Source of the DNA: CAZCPB01 sp044223975
GTDB taxonomy: Bacteria; Planctomycetota; Phycisphaerae; Phycisphaerales; UBA1924
Length of the DNA stretch: 64,000 nucleotides
Direction: 5' to 3'
Assembly: GCA_044223975.1 (NCBI GenBank)
Contig: JBGALI010000010.1
Span: forward strand, 1 to 64,000
A program made the position numbers and the translations under genes. Under the pieces are notes generated by a model that did not search any database, was not told where the DNA came from, and saw nothing but the letters and a program-made list of their open reading frames with translations. Positions 23,341 through 32,710 of this stretch are shown piece after piece; within the stretch, counting starts at the first letter, position 1; each line of letters begins with the position of its first letter.

Positions 23341-23619
23341 ATGATTTCCTTTCAGGTCCCAGCTTCGATCGAGGTCGAGTTACGCAGGGGCTTTAGCGAC
23401 GATCTCGGGAGGGCGGCTCTCGAAGCCCTTGCGGTTGAGGGATACCGAATGGCCAAGCTGTCCGCTGGCGAAGTTGCGGCAAAGCTCGGACTGGAGACGT
23501 CATTTCAAGCCCTGGCGTGGCTTGGGCGACGCGGTGTTGCCCTCAACAATTCCCTTGAAGACCTTGAGGCTGATCGAGCGGCACTTGGGCGGTTTGATTC
23601 AAAGCGGAACGCCCGCTAG
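23341..23619 (+). CDS. UPF0175-family antitoxin-like protein
   Basis: A 92-residue protein matching the UPF0175 family (PF03683), usually the antitoxin partner of a PIN-domain nuclease. The pattern is characteristic: an N-terminal strand-like segment (FQVPASIEVELRR), a helix with ALEALAVEGYR, KLSAGEVAAKLGL, then the GVALNNSLEDLEADRAAL ending. Such proteins act as DNA-binding regulators and toxin neutralisers. Here no toxin gene adjoins: the upstream neighbour is a membrane protein and the downstream one a metabolic fusion enzyme. It may therefore be an orphan regulator, or the remnant of a toxin-antitoxin pair. Lower GC than its surroundings is consistent with acquisition. Confidence 0.75.
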   Translation: MISFQVPASIEVELRRGFSDDLGRAALEALAVEGYRMAKLSAGEVAAKLGLETSFQALAWLGRRGVALNNSLEDLEADRAALGRFDSKRNAR

Positions 23620-23667
23620 TGACCGACAGGGTGCGCCATTGGGCTCTGATCGTGCAAGAATGAACCC

Positions 23668-25830
23668 ATGCGAGAACAAACCGCCCCCACCGCTTCTTCG
23701 CACCTCGAGAAGATCCCCGTCGTCGTCCACGCCAGCAGCCACGCGGCAAGCGCCGCCGTTGCCCGTGAGATCGCCGATCTGATCCACTCGCGCCAAGGCC
23801 AGGGCAAGCGCGCGGTGCTCGGGCTGGCAACCGGCTCGACGCCCCACGGCGTGTACGAAGAGCTCGTCCGGCTGCACAAGGACGAGGGGCTCTCGTTCAA
23901 GAACGTCGTGTCGTTCAACCTCGACGAGTACTGGCCGATGAAGCCCGGCGAGCTGCAGAGCTACCGCCGCTTCATGCGCGAGTACCTCTTCGACCGCGTG
24001 GACATCGACCCGGCCTACGCGCACGTGCCCGACGGCACCATCGCACGCTCGAAGATCGGCGCGTTCTGCGAGGAGTACGAGAGGAAGATCAAGGCCGCGG
24101 GGGGCATTGACATCCAGTTGCTCGGCGTCGGGCGCACGGGGCACATCGGGTTCAACGAGCCCGGCTCGGCCCGCGACAGCCGCACGCGCCTGATCACGCT
24201 CGACAAGGTCACCCGGATGGACGCCGCGAGCGATTTCTTCGGCGAGCGCCACGTGCCGCGGAACGCAATGACGATGGGCGTCGGCACCATCCTCGAGGCC
24301 AAGCGCGTCGTGCTGCTGGCCTTCGGCGAGCACAAGGCCGCGATCATCAAGCGTGCGGTCGAGGGAGAGATCACCAGCTCGGTCGCGGCGAGCTTCCTGC
24401 AGCAGCACCCGGGCGCGACCGTGATGCTCGATTCGGCCGCCGCGGCGGAGCTGACGCGGTTCAAGACGCCGTGGCTGCTGGGCCCGATCGAGCAGTTCGG
24501 GCTCACGTGGGATGCGCCAACCACGCGGCGCGCGGTGATCTGGCTCTCGCTCGCGCTCTCCAAGCCGATCCTGAAGCTCACCGACGAGGACTACAGCGAG
24601 CACGGCCTGCAGGAGCTGGTCACCGCCCGCGGCGGGGCGTACCAGATCAACATCGGCGTGTTCAAGGAGCTGCAGCGCACGATCACGGGCTGGCCGGGCG
24701 GCAAGCCCGCCGGGGCCGACGGCGCGCCCGGCGGCGGATCGCGCGCGGGCGAAGCGGCCCGCACCAGCGCCGTCTTCCCCAAGCGCGTCATCGTCTTCAG
24801 CCCCCACCCCGACGACGACGTGATCAGCATGGGCGGCACGTTCATCCGCCTGTGCGAGCAGGGGCACGAGGTCCACGTCGCGTACCAGACGTCGGGAAAT
24901 ATCGCCGTGTGGGACGAGTCGGCCGAGCGGCACGCCGACTTTGTCGTCGAGTTCTGCACGGCCCTGCACTTCGGGGAGGGCACCGAGCAGTCGCGCGAGA
25001 TCGCCGCGCGGGTGCAGAAGTTCCTCCACGACAAGCGGGCCGGGCAGGTCGACATCCCCGAGCTCAAGGTGATCAAGACGCTCATCCGCCGCACCGAGGC
25101 CCGCGCCGGCGCCCGCTACTCGGGCGTCAAGCCGGAGAACATCCACTTCCTCGACCTGCCCTTCTACGAGACCGGCACGGTCCGCAAGAACCCGCTGGGC
25201 GAGGCCGACATCCGGATCACGATGGACCTGATCGAGCGCGTGAAGCCGCACCAGATCTATGCCGCGGGAGATCTTTCCGACCCGCACGGCACGCACCGCG
25301 TATGCCTTTCGGCGATCACTACGGCGATCCACCGGCTCTCCTCGCGCCCGTGGATGAAGGGCACTGAAGTCTGGCTCTACCGCGGGGCGTGGCAGGAATG
25401 GGGCCCGCACGAGGTCGAGATGGCCGTGCCCCTCTCGCCCGACGAGGTCATGCGGAAGCGTTACGCGATCTTCAAGCACGAGAGCCAGAAGGACTCGGCA
25501 CTCTTCCCGGGGCCGAGCGACCCGCGCGAGTTCTGGCAGCGGGCCGAGGACCGCAACCGCGACACGGCCAAGGTCTACGACAAGCTCGGCCTGCCCGAGT
25601 ACCAGGCGATCGAGGGGTTCGTGCGCTGGCGGGCGAGCGCCGCCGATGGTTCGCTCGAGGGGGCTGAGAGTACGGCGAGGAAGTCAAAGAAGAGCAGCGC
25701 CGCGCCGGCCAGCGGTAGCAAATCTCCGATTGCGAGCCCGGCGCGATCGACCACTTCCGCCAAGGGCGGCGCCGCGCCGCGCCGGAATACGTCGACCAAG
25801 CGCCACCCCCGCGCCGGAGCGCGGCGATGA
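23668..25830 (+). CDS. nagB: glucosamine-6-phosphate deaminase fused to PIG-L/LmbE deacetylase
   Basis: A 720-residue two-domain protein. Residues about 10-290 form a NagB isomerase/deaminase domain (GLATGSTPHGVYEEL, SFNLDEYW, GVGRTGHIGFNEPG), which converts glucosamine-6-phosphate to fructose-6-phosphate and ammonia. After a Gly/Ala linker, residues about 370-630 form a PIG-L/LmbE domain with the zinc motif HPDDD beginning at His380 and a later SDPHGTH block. That domain type removes N-acetyl groups from GlcNAc-type sugars. One chain could thus deacetylate and deaminate amino sugars. The same fusion is known from Bacteroidetes. A Ser/Ala/Lys-rich basic tail of about 60 residues follows. The last four bases overlap the start of the next gene. 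Confidence 0.93.
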   Translation: MREQTAPTASSHLEKIPVVVHASSHAASAAVAREIADLIHSRQGQGKRAVLGLATGSTPHGVYEELVRLHKDEGLSFKNVVSFNLDEYWPMKPGELQSYRRFMREYLFDRVDIDPAYAHVPDGTIARSKIGAFCEEYERKIKAAGGIDIQLLGVGRTGHIGFNEPGSARDSRTRLITLDKVTRMDAASDFFGERHVPRNAMTMGVGTILEAKRVVLLAFGEHKAAIIKRAVEGEITSSVAASFLQQHPGATVMLDSAAAAELTRFKTPWLLGPIEQFGLTWDAPTTRRAVIWLSLALSKPILKLTDEDYSEHGLQELVTARGGAYQINIGVFKELQRTITGWPGGKPAGADGAPGGGSRAGEAARTSAVFPKRVIVFSPHPDDDVISMGGTFIRLCEQGHEVHVAYQTSGNIAVWDESAERHADFVVEFCTALHFGEGTEQSREIAARVQKFLHDKRAGQVDIPELKVIKTLIRRTEARAGARYSGVKPENIHFLDLPFYETGTVRKNPLGEADIRITMDLIERVKPHQIYAAGDLSDPHGTHRVCLSAITTAIHRLSSRPWMKGTEVWLYRGAWQEWGPHEVEMAVPLSPDEVMRKRYAIFKHESQKDSALFPGPSDPREFWQRAEDRNRDTAKVYDKLGLPEYQAIEGFVRWRASAADGSLEGAESTARKSKKSSAAPASGSKSPIASPARSTTSAKGGAAPRRNTSTKRHPRAGARR

Positions 25831-26879
25831 TCGCACGATTCACGGCACAGGCTCCGATCGGCGTGGGCGTGGTGGGCATGGGCTTCATGGGAGCCACGCA
25901 GGTCCGCGCCGTTCACGCGGCAGCCCGGGATGGACTGCCGTGCAGGCTCGCGGCAGTCTGCGACGCGGCGCCCGACCGACTCACCGGCACGGTCGCGACG
26001 GCAGGAAACATCGCCACCGGCGCGGGCGATCGCCTCTTCGATCCGGCATCGGTCGCGACGTACACCGACTTCGGAGCGATGCTCGCCGATGATCGCGTGC
26101 ACATGGTCATCATCTGCACGCACACCGACACGCACATCGACCTGTCACGCCGGGCTCTCGAGGCGGGCAAGCACGTGCTGGTCGAAAAGCCCGTGGCGCT
26201 CTCGGCGGCCGGCTGCCGCGAGCTTGCAAGCGCTGCAAAGGCCGCTGGGGCAAGAGGCATCCTGTGCATGCCCGCCATGTGCATCCGCTACTGGCCGGCG
26301 TGGGCCTGGCTGAAGGAGCGGATCGATTCGCGCAAGTTCGGGGCTGTGAAGTCGGCGAGCTTCCAGCGCCTGGGCAGCGGGCCAAGCTGGGGCGCCGACT
26401 TCTACAGGAACAACGCGCGGAGCGGCGGCGCGCTCGTCGACCTGCACATCCACGACACCGACTTTGTGACCTGGTGTTTCGGCACGCCGCGTGAGGTGGT
26501 GTCGGCCGGAACGCTCGATCACGTCACCACGCTCTACCGCTACGACCATGGCCCGCGCCACGTGACGGCCCAGGGCGGCTGGGACCAGGCCCCCGGGTTC
26601 CCGTTCAAGATGCGGTTCATTGTTACGTTCGATCACGCGACGGCGGACTGGGACCTCACGCGGACTCCGCCGCTGCTCCTGTGCCGCGACGGCAAGGCCG
26701 AGCCAACGCCTCTGCCCGAGTGGCTCGGGTACGACGGCGAAGTTCGGGCCATCGTGCGTGCGATCGCGTCGGGCGCAAGCGAGCCTCCCACCACGGTGGA
26801 CGACGCGGTGCGGACCGCGGTGGTGCTGGACGCGGAGCGAAGAAGTCTGGAGACGGGCGCCGCGGTCAGGGTCGGATGA
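25827..26879 (+). CDS. Gfo/Idh/MocA-family oxidoreductase
   Basis: A 350-residue NAD(P)-dependent dehydrogenase. The N-terminal Rossmann fold has GVGVVGMGFMGATQVRA, and the family signature EKPVALSAAGC sits near residue 116. The C-terminal alpha/beta domain has SGGALVDLHIHDTDFVTWCFG, with the His-x-x-Asp pair typical of these enzymes. The ATG overlaps the stop of the NagB/PIG-L gene (ATGA), so the two are translationally coupled and probably act on the same pathway. That makes an amino sugar or deacetylated glycan derivative the likeliest substrate, but the family is too broad to name it. It converges with the methyltransferase gene 16 bases away. Confidence 0.92.
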   Translation: MIARFTAQAPIGVGVVGMGFMGATQVRAVHAAARDGLPCRLAAVCDAAPDRLTGTVATAGNIATGAGDRLFDPASVATYTDFGAMLADDRVHMVIICTHTDTHIDLSRRALEAGKHVLVEKPVALSAAGCRELASAAKAAGARGILCMPAMCIRYWPAWAWLKERIDSRKFGAVKSASFQRLGSGPSWGADFYRNNARSGGALVDLHIHDTDFVTWCFGTPREVVSAGTLDHVTTLYRYDHGPRHVTAQGGWDQAPGFPFKMRFIVTFDHATADWDLTRTPPLLLCRDGKAEPTPLPEWLGYDGEVRAIVRAIASGASEPPTTVDDAVRTAVVLDAERRSLETGAAVRVG

Positions 26880-26895
26880 GGATCCGTGCCGTGCA

Positions 26896-27729
26896 TCAAC
26901 GCGGCCGCAGGATGTACACCGCGTAGCCCGGCTCCGTCGGCTCGATCGGGTCGCCCTGGTCGTCGAGCACGGCGTCGATGCGCAGGCGGGAACGCCCGAT
27001 CAGGGCGTTCCACTGGCGAAGGTCGTACGCGCGGAGGTCGTAGACAAAGTTGTGCTCGGTCTCGCGCCTGCCGCGGGTCACGGTCATGTGGTTGATGCAC
27101 CGCTCCATGCGTGCCGCGCGGCCTCGCCCGCCGGGGGCGGGCAGGTACTGCACCACCTGCCGGACCGAGACCAGTCCGCGCCGGCCGAGCCAGATGTCCT
27201 CGGTCGGGATCTCGTTGCCGTACGAACTCACGCTGAGCCCCACCGCGTAGACGCCGCCCGGCCGGAGCACCCGCGCGATCTGGCCGAGGTGGGCGAGCAT
27301 CGCCGCGTCGGTCGGCAAGTGCCGGATGGTGTTGATGAGGTTGAAGGCAAGGTCAATGCTCCGCGCCCTCACGTGCCGGGAAAAATCGGTCATGTCGGCG
27401 CGGAAGATCGACGCCCGCGGCCGCGTGCCCGGGGGCCTTCGTGGTTTTCCACGGGACAAGGTGTCGGCCACGCGGCGTGACGCGTAGTCGACCATCGGCG
27501 CCTCGAGGTCAAAGCCGATCACGTTCCGACCGCGCGCGGCCGCGAGCCGCAGAAGGCGCCCGGTGCCGCAGGCGGGCTCCAGCCACGTGGACCGGGCCCG
27601 AGCCCCGGAATTCACATAGTCGCGCTCGAGGCGTTCAAGCACCCGCACGTCCGCAGCGCTCCCCGCGGCGTGGAGGATGTCGTACTCCTCGGGCATGACG
27701 TAGAAATCGGGAACTCTCGGCTTGGGCAC
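26896..27729 (-). CDS. class I SAM-dependent methyltransferase
   Basis: A 277-residue methyltransferase with the class I fold. Motif I is LEPACGTGRLL near residue 50, followed by an acidic position (IGFDLEAPMVDYA), a DMTDF motif and an RVLRPGGVYAVG post-motif. Substrate residues cannot be read. I chose the GTG at 27729 (VPKPRVPDFYV) because the longer start at 27789 would overlap the divergent secreted esterase and begins with an Arg-rich stretch of no recognisable role. An ATG at 27693 is also possible. No Shine-Dalgarno is obvious. The gene is divergent from the esterase and convergent with the oxidoreductase. Confidence 0.85.
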   Translation of the reverse strand: MPKPRVPDFYVMPEEYDILHAAGSAADVRVLERLERDYVNSGARARSTWLEPACGTGRLLRLAAARGRNVIGFDLEAPMVDYASRRVADTLSRGKPRRPPGTRPRASIFRADMTDFSRHVRARSIDLAFNLINTIRHLPTDAAMLAHLGQIARVLRPGGVYAVGLSVSSYGNEIPTEDIWLGRRGLVSVRQVVQYLPAPGGRGRAARMERCINHMTVTRGRRETEHNFVYDLRAYDLRQWNALIGRSRLRIDAVLDDQGDPIEPTEPGYAVYILRPR

Positions 27730-27771
27730 GGGGTGAAGGGTACGGCGACCGCCGCGGCGCGGGCGATTTGG

Positions 27772-27777
27772 TACGCT
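27772..27777 (+). promoter_or_regulatory. possible -10 element for a leaderless esterase transcript
   Basis: TACGCT in the context GGTACGCTG is followed by six bases and then the ATG at 27784. No Shine-Dalgarno is present. The identical GGTACGCTG with the same six-base gap precedes the gene at 37847. Confidence 0.4.
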
Positions 27778-27783
27778 GCGACG

Positions 27784-29373
27784 ATGCACGTTTCAGCCCG
27801 ACGCGTGATGCTCACCCTGACCGCGTTCGTGCTCGCGCTCGCGGGCGCGACGTCGGCAGCGCACGCGGGCGCGGTCTTCCACGTGTCGTTCAGCGGACAG
27901 GTGCGCTCAGAGCCAGCGACGGGTCGGCTCCTGGTGTTCCTGGTGCGCGACGGCGGCCGGACCAGGCCCGGGACCCAGCCCCTGGACGGGCCGTCATGGA
28001 CGGACCCGCAGCCGCTGTTCGGGATCGACGTGAAGGACCTGCAGCCTGGTGCCGTAGCGACGGTGGACGACTCAGCGACGTCGTTCCCGGAAAAGCCGAG
28101 CGTGCTGCCGCCGGGCACCTACCTGGCGCAGGCCCGACTCGACACCTCGCGGACCAACAGCGAGTGGCGCCGTGACGCGGGCAACCTGTTCACGCGGAAC
28201 GTCGTCACGTTCACCGTCGAGAACGGGAAGGACACCGTGGTCGACCTCGCGCTCGACGCGGCCACCACTCCCGAGCCGATGCCGCGGGTTGACGGCGTGG
28301 AAGTCTTCGAGATGCGCTCCAAACTGCTGTCGGAATTCCGCGGGCACGACGTGATGCTGCGCGCCGGAGTTCGCCTGCCGCTGGATTACGACCCCGCCAA
28401 GTCGTACGCGGCGGTGTACGAGGTTCCTGGATACGGCGGCGACCACCGCGGCGCGTTCGATGAGAAGCGTCGCGTGAGCGCGACCAGGCCGGGCACCGGC
28501 GCCGGTGACATGGCCCGCGCGGCGTTCTGGATCGTGCTCGACCCCGAAAGCTCCAACGGGCACACGCTGTTCGCCAACTCCGCCAACAACGGGCCGTGCG
28601 GCGACGCCCTGGTCAAAGAGTTGATCCCGGCGCTGGAGAAGAAATACAGGTTGAACACCGCGCCCGAGGCTCGCCTGCTCCGCGGGCATTCGTCGGGCGG
28701 GTGGTCGACGCTGTGGCTGGCGTTGAAGTACCCGGACACCTTCGGCGCGTGCTGGTCGAGCTCCCCGGACCCGGTCGACTTTCGCCGCATGCAGCGCAGC
28801 GACATCTACTCCGGCGCCAGCATGTACACCGAGCCGGACCCCGATTCCCCCGGCGCAACCCGCGAGACGCCCAGCTTCCGCGTGCGCGCCGACCCGAAGA
28901 TGACGGTGCGCCAGGAAAACCTGATGGAGGAAGTGGTCGGACCGCACAACACCTCCGCGCAGCAGTGGGATTCGTGGCTGGCGGTGTGGGGGCCCAAGGG
29001 TGCCGACGGTCATCCGGCGGCGCTGTACGACCCGGTCACGGGCGCCATCGACCACGCCGTGGCCGAGAAGTACCGCGCGTACGACATCGGCGAGCTGCTC
29101 CGCGCGGGCAAGGGCGTGCTGGGACCGATCTTCAAGCAGAGGATCCGGCTCATCGTCGGCGACCTCGACAGCTTTTACCTGAACGAATCGGTCGCCCTGC
29201 TCAAGGATGACGTGGACAAGCTGAGCTTCTTCAGACTTCCCGAGGGCGACCACGGGTACATCACCGTTGTCCCGGGCGCCGACCACGGCACGGTCCTGCG
29301 GTCGCCCGAGGGGCGCGCCATCGAGGGCGAGATGCTCAAGCACCTCAGGGACTGGGGCGCGATGCCGAAGTGA
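27784..29373 (+). CDS. secreted alpha/beta-hydrolase (esterase D-like)
   Basis: A 529-residue exported hydrolase. The signal peptide (about 1-27, ending AHAGA) follows the ATG at 27784; the frame is open upstream, but that part is antisense to the methyltransferase. Residues about 30-165 form a beta-rich N-terminal domain; the hydrolase fold follows from about 180. The nucleophile elbow is GHSSGG at 301-306, giving Ser303 as nucleophile in a G-x-S-x-G motif. The likely acid lies near DLDSFYLNE and the base near EGDHGY. Such proteins resemble esterase D/feruloyl esterase enzymes that release acyl groups from polysaccharides. It precedes a transporter, a fucosidase and a sugar-binding lipoprotein on the same strand. 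Confidence 0.82.
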   Translation: MHVSARRVMLTLTAFVLALAGATSAAHAGAVFHVSFSGQVRSEPATGRLLVFLVRDGGRTRPGTQPLDGPSWTDPQPLFGIDVKDLQPGAVATVDDSATSFPEKPSVLPPGTYLAQARLDTSRTNSEWRRDAGNLFTRNVVTFTVENGKDTVVDLALDAATTPEPMPRVDGVEVFEMRSKLLSEFRGHDVMLRAGVRLPLDYDPAKSYAAVYEVPGYGGDHRGAFDEKRRVSATRPGTGAGDMARAAFWIVLDPESSNGHTLFANSANNGPCGDALVKELIPALEKKYRLNTAPEARLLRGHSSGGWSTLWLALKYPDTFGACWSSSPDPVDFRRMQRSDIYSGASMYTEPDPDSPGATRETPSFRVRADPKMTVRQENLMEEVVGPHNTSAQQWDSWLAVWGPKGADGHPAALYDPVTGAIDHAVAEKYRAYDIGELLRAGKGVLGPIFKQRIRLIVGDLDSFYLNESVALLKDDVDKLSFFRLPEGDHGYITVVPGADHGTVLRSPEGRAIEGEMLKHLRDWGAMPK

Positions 29374-29422
29374 ATCCGACGGGGCACGCCTCCGCACCGG
29401 ACAGATTGGAGCGCACACACAA

Positions 29423-30748
29423 ATGACCGCGAATACCACGACTCCCCCGCCCCTGCTCAAGGTCCGCCTTAGCATCATGATGTTCCTGCAGTACGCGATC
29501 TGGGGAGCGTGGCTCCCTCTCCTGTGGTCGTTCCTGATGGACTACCGCAAGTTCACGGCAGGCCAGATCGGCGACATGTTCGCGGTGGGCGCCATCGGCG
29601 CAATCGTCGCGCCGTTCATCGCGGGCCAGATCGCCGACCGCTACTTTTCGACGGAGCGGTACCTGGGCGTCAGCCACATTATCGGCGCCGTGCTCGTGTG
29701 GATGCTGGCGCAGGCGACGGGCTACTGGGAGTTCCTGGGGCTGTCCCTCGCCTACTCGCTGGTCTACTCACCCACGCTGCCCCTCACCAACTCGCTCTCG
29801 TTCCATCACCTCACCGACCGCGACCGGGATTTCGGCAAGGTGCGGGCCTGGGGCACGGTCGGCTGGATCGCGGTGGGCATCGGCATAGGCCAGTGGCTTC
29901 TGCACCGCCACACGCCCGCGGACGCCTCGGTCGAGCAGGTGCTGGCGGCGCAGGCCGCGGGCAAGGCCGACGCGTTCAAACTCTCGGCCATCCTCGGCGT
30001 CATCATGGGCCTGTACTGCTTCACCCTGCCCCACACGCCGCCGGCGAAGGAAAAGAAGACCAACGCCGCGTTCGCCGCGATGGGCGCGGTCACGCGTCAG
30101 CCTCTGCTCATGCTCTTCCTGCTGGCGGTCCCGGTCTCGTGCATCCATCAGTTCTACTTTGTGCACACCGCAGGCTTCCTCGGATCGGTGCAGGCGACCA
30201 AGGAAATGGCGGGCGGGATCAATCAGTTCTTCGGCGTGGGCGGCGGCGGCCTCATGACCATCGGCCAGATGATGGAGTTTCTGGTGCTCGCGGCCATGCC
30301 GTTCATGGCCAAGTCGCTCTCGCGAAAGTCGCTCCTGGGTATCGGCCTGATCGCCTATGCCGCGCGCATGGCGCTCTTCGCCTACGTCGGGCCGATCCAC
30401 GCGGCAACGAACATCCCCGAGATCTGGCTGCTCGTCACGGGCGTGGCAATGCACGGGTTCTGCTTCGGCTGCTTCATCTTCGTCTCGTTCATGATCGTCG
30501 ACGAAGAGACCAGCGGGGACATCCGGGCCAGCGCCCAGAGCCTGTACAACCTGGTCATCATCGGGGTCGGCACGATCGTGGGGAGCAAGATCGCCGGCCT
30601 GGTGTCGGACTGGGCATCGGGAGGCGGGACCGAGCCGACCGACTACACCAAGCTGTTCTCGGTCCCCATGTGGGGGGCCCTCGCCTGCTTGGCGATTCTC
30701 CTTGTGGCGTACCCCTTCCGGAAGGCCGGTCCGGTGCCCGCCGCGTGA
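29423..30748 (+). CDS. MFS transporter, nucleoside:H+ symporter type
   Basis: A 441-residue inner-membrane transporter with about twelve hydrophobic helices. It matches the NupG/XapB-type nucleoside symporter group: an N-terminal LSIMMFLQYAIWGAWLPLL, GQIADRYFSTERYL after the second helix, and FGKVRAWGTVGWI in the fourth/fifth helix region. Many planctomycete members occur beside sugar-degradation genes, so the substrate may be a saccharide rather than a nucleoside. The ATG at 29423 has GGAG 11 bases upstream; an open frame to 29267 overlaps the esterase and is not a credible start. The position between esterase and fucosidase suggests import of their products. Confidence 0.88.
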   Translation: MTANTTTPPPLLKVRLSIMMFLQYAIWGAWLPLLWSFLMDYRKFTAGQIGDMFAVGAIGAIVAPFIAGQIADRYFSTERYLGVSHIIGAVLVWMLAQATGYWEFLGLSLAYSLVYSPTLPLTNSLSFHHLTDRDRDFGKVRAWGTVGWIAVGIGIGQWLLHRHTPADASVEQVLAAQAAGKADAFKLSAILGVIMGLYCFTLPHTPPAKEKKTNAAFAAMGAVTRQPLLMLFLLAVPVSCIHQFYFVHTAGFLGSVQATKEMAGGINQFFGVGGGGLMTIGQMMEFLVLAAMPFMAKSLSRKSLLGIGLIAYAARMALFAYVGPIHAATNIPEIWLLVTGVAMHGFCFGCFIFVSFMIVDEETSGDIRASAQSLYNLVIIGVGTIVGSKIAGLVSDWASGGGTEPTDYTKLFSVPMWGALACLAILLVAYPFRKAGPVPAA

Positions 30749-30846
30749 ACCGCGGCGCCGCATCGCGCGTATTCCCCTGACCGTGCGCCGCCGCGCCTAC
30801 GGTTTGCGTCACGATCGAAACCCGAACTCCCATCGGAGGCTCACGG

Positions 30847-32673
30847 ATGAAGCGTGTGTTCTCGATCCTTGCTGGCGCCGCGGCGCTCTGCGGTGCCACG
30901 CTGATTCACAGCCCGTCGGCACTCGGATTTCAGGCTTCTGATCCGCCGGCCGCCGCCCCTCAAAATGCCGTCGACCACCGCTTGGACTGGTGGCGCGATG
31001 CCCGCTTTGGCATGTTCATCCACTGGGGCATCTACTCCGTGCCGGCAGGGACCTGGAAGGACGAGGTCTACCCGGGGGCGGCCGAATGGCTCATGGACTC
31101 TGCCAAGATCCCGATCGCCGAGTACGAGCCCCTCGCGGCGCAGTTCAACCCCGTGAAGTTCGACGCCGCCAAGTGGGTCGCCACGGCAAAGAACGCGGGC
31201 CAGAAGTACATCATCATCACCAGTAAGCACCACGACGGCTTCTGCATGTGGGGCACGAAGGAGACCCCCTACAACATCGTCGAGGCCACGCCCTTCAAGC
31301 GCGACGTGCTCAAGGAACTCGCCGCCGAGTGCGAGAAGCAGGGCATGAAGCTGGGCTTCTACTACTCGATCATGGACTGGCACCACCCCGACGCCAAGGG
31401 AGAGAATTTCCCCAAGTACGTCGAGCACATGAAGCGCCAGCTTCAGGAGCTTCTCGGCGGCGCGTATGGCAAGGTCGCGGTGCTCTGGTTCGACGGCGAG
31501 TGGATCCCCGAGTGGACCGACGCGTTGGGCAAGGACCTGTACGCGTACGTCCGCTCGCTGCAGCCCGACATCATCATCAACAACCGCGTCGGCAAGGGGC
31601 GCGACGGGATGGCCGGGCTGACCAAAAACAAGGACGCACCCGGCGACTTCGGCACCCCCGAGCAGGAGATCCCCGCCGGAGGCCTCCCCGGCGTCGACTG
31701 GGAAACCTGCATGACCATGAACGGGTCATGGGGATACCACGCAAACGACAAGAACTGGAAGTCCGACACCGACCTCATCCGCATGCTGTGCGAGACGGCG
31801 TCCAAGGGCGGCAACTTCCTGCTGAACGTCGGGCCGACGTCCGAGGGCGAGATCCCCCCCGAAAGCGTTGAACGCCTCGCCAAGGTCGGGCTCTGGATGG
31901 ACGCGAACCAGGAGGCCATCTACGGCACCACCGCCAGCCCCGTGCCGCCGTACTTCTGGGGCGACTCGACCGCCAAGCCCCAGTACCTGTACCTGCTGGT
32001 CTACCAGTGGCCCGACGACGGGTTCCTGCGGCTGCGCGGCGTGTTCAGCAAGGTCACCAAGGCCACGCTGCTGGCCACGGGTGATGAGCGCGAAGTGATC
32101 ACGCACCCCTACGGCGTCAGCATCAAGCTAAAGGAGCTCGCCGGCCGCGACGTCGCGGCGACCGTCGTCAAGCTCGACATCGACGGGCCCAACGACATCC
32201 GCCCACGCGTGATCCCGCAACTCACCGACAGCGCGACCATGGTGCTGTCGGTGTTCGACGCCAAAATCGCAGCCAACAAAGCGCGCCTGGAACGATCGTC
32301 CGACAAAAGGTGCCTGAGCCACTGGAGCGACAAGGGCGACTTCATCAGCTGGGACGTCGACATCAAGCGCCCCGGGCGCTACACGCTGGCCCTCGACGCA
32401 GCGTGCGACGCGCGGGACGGGGGCGGCGGGAACTACGCCGTGGTGGTTGGAGACGCCTCCACGCTCGGCATGGTCCCAACCAGCGGATCATGGACCAATT
32501 TCGTGCGATTCAGCCCCCCAAGCTTCCTGATCCCCGCGGCGGGCCGGTACACGCTGATGATCCGGCCCGAGGAGATCAACGGCACGGGCGGGTTGATGAA
32601 CCTGCGGGGCGCTTACCTGCAGCTCAAGTCCGAGATGGCGCCCGCGGCATCAACACCGGTGCCCAAGCACTGA
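30847..32673 (+). CDS. secreted alpha-L-fucosidase (GH29)
   Basis: A 608-residue exported glycosidase that releases alpha-linked L-fucose from glycans. The signal peptide covers about residues 1-28. The GH29 barrel follows with WWRDARFGMFIHWGIYSVPAG, TSKHHDGFCMW and FYYSIMDWHHPD. The expected nucleophile is Asp216 in VLWFDGEW. Residues about 460-600 form an added beta-rich C-terminal region that may bind carbohydrate. CGGAGGC lies a few bases before the ATG, and TACGGT at 30798 could be a -10 element. Fucose-rich sulphated algal polysaccharides are typical food for this bacterial group, but no sulfatase occurs in this window. Confidence 0.95.
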   Translation: MKRVFSILAGAAALCGATLIHSPSALGFQASDPPAAAPQNAVDHRLDWWRDARFGMFIHWGIYSVPAGTWKDEVYPGAAEWLMDSAKIPIAEYEPLAAQFNPVKFDAAKWVATAKNAGQKYIIITSKHHDGFCMWGTKETPYNIVEATPFKRDVLKELAAECEKQGMKLGFYYSIMDWHHPDAKGENFPKYVEHMKRQLQELLGGAYGKVAVLWFDGEWIPEWTDALGKDLYAYVRSLQPDIIINNRVGKGRDGMAGLTKNKDAPGDFGTPEQEIPAGGLPGVDWETCMTMNGSWGYHANDKNWKSDTDLIRMLCETASKGGNFLLNVGPTSEGEIPPESVERLAKVGLWMDANQEAIYGTTASPVPPYFWGDSTAKPQYLYLLVYQWPDDGFLRLRGVFSKVTKATLLATGDEREVITHPYGVSIKLKELAGRDVAATVVKLDIDGPNDIRPRVIPQLTDSATMVLSVFDAKIAANKARLERSSDKRCLSHWSDKGDFISWDVDIKRPGRYTLALDAACDARDGGGGNYAVVVGDASTLGMVPTSGSWTNFVRFSPPSFLIPAAGRYTLMIRPEEINGTGGLMNLRGAYLQLKSEMAPAASTPVPKH

Positions 32674-32710
32674 CCCGGAACGTTCGCCGGGAAGGAAGGC
32701 CGGCCGATTG

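Noticed and set aside
23599..25479. Minus-strand open frame over the NagB fusion
   Set aside because: Shadow of a gene with clear domain signatures on the plus strand.
23668..25830. NagB/PIG-L fusion as a wholly new architecture
   Set aside because: The same fusion is known in Bacteroidetes proteins, so novelty lies only in its coupling to the oxidoreductase.
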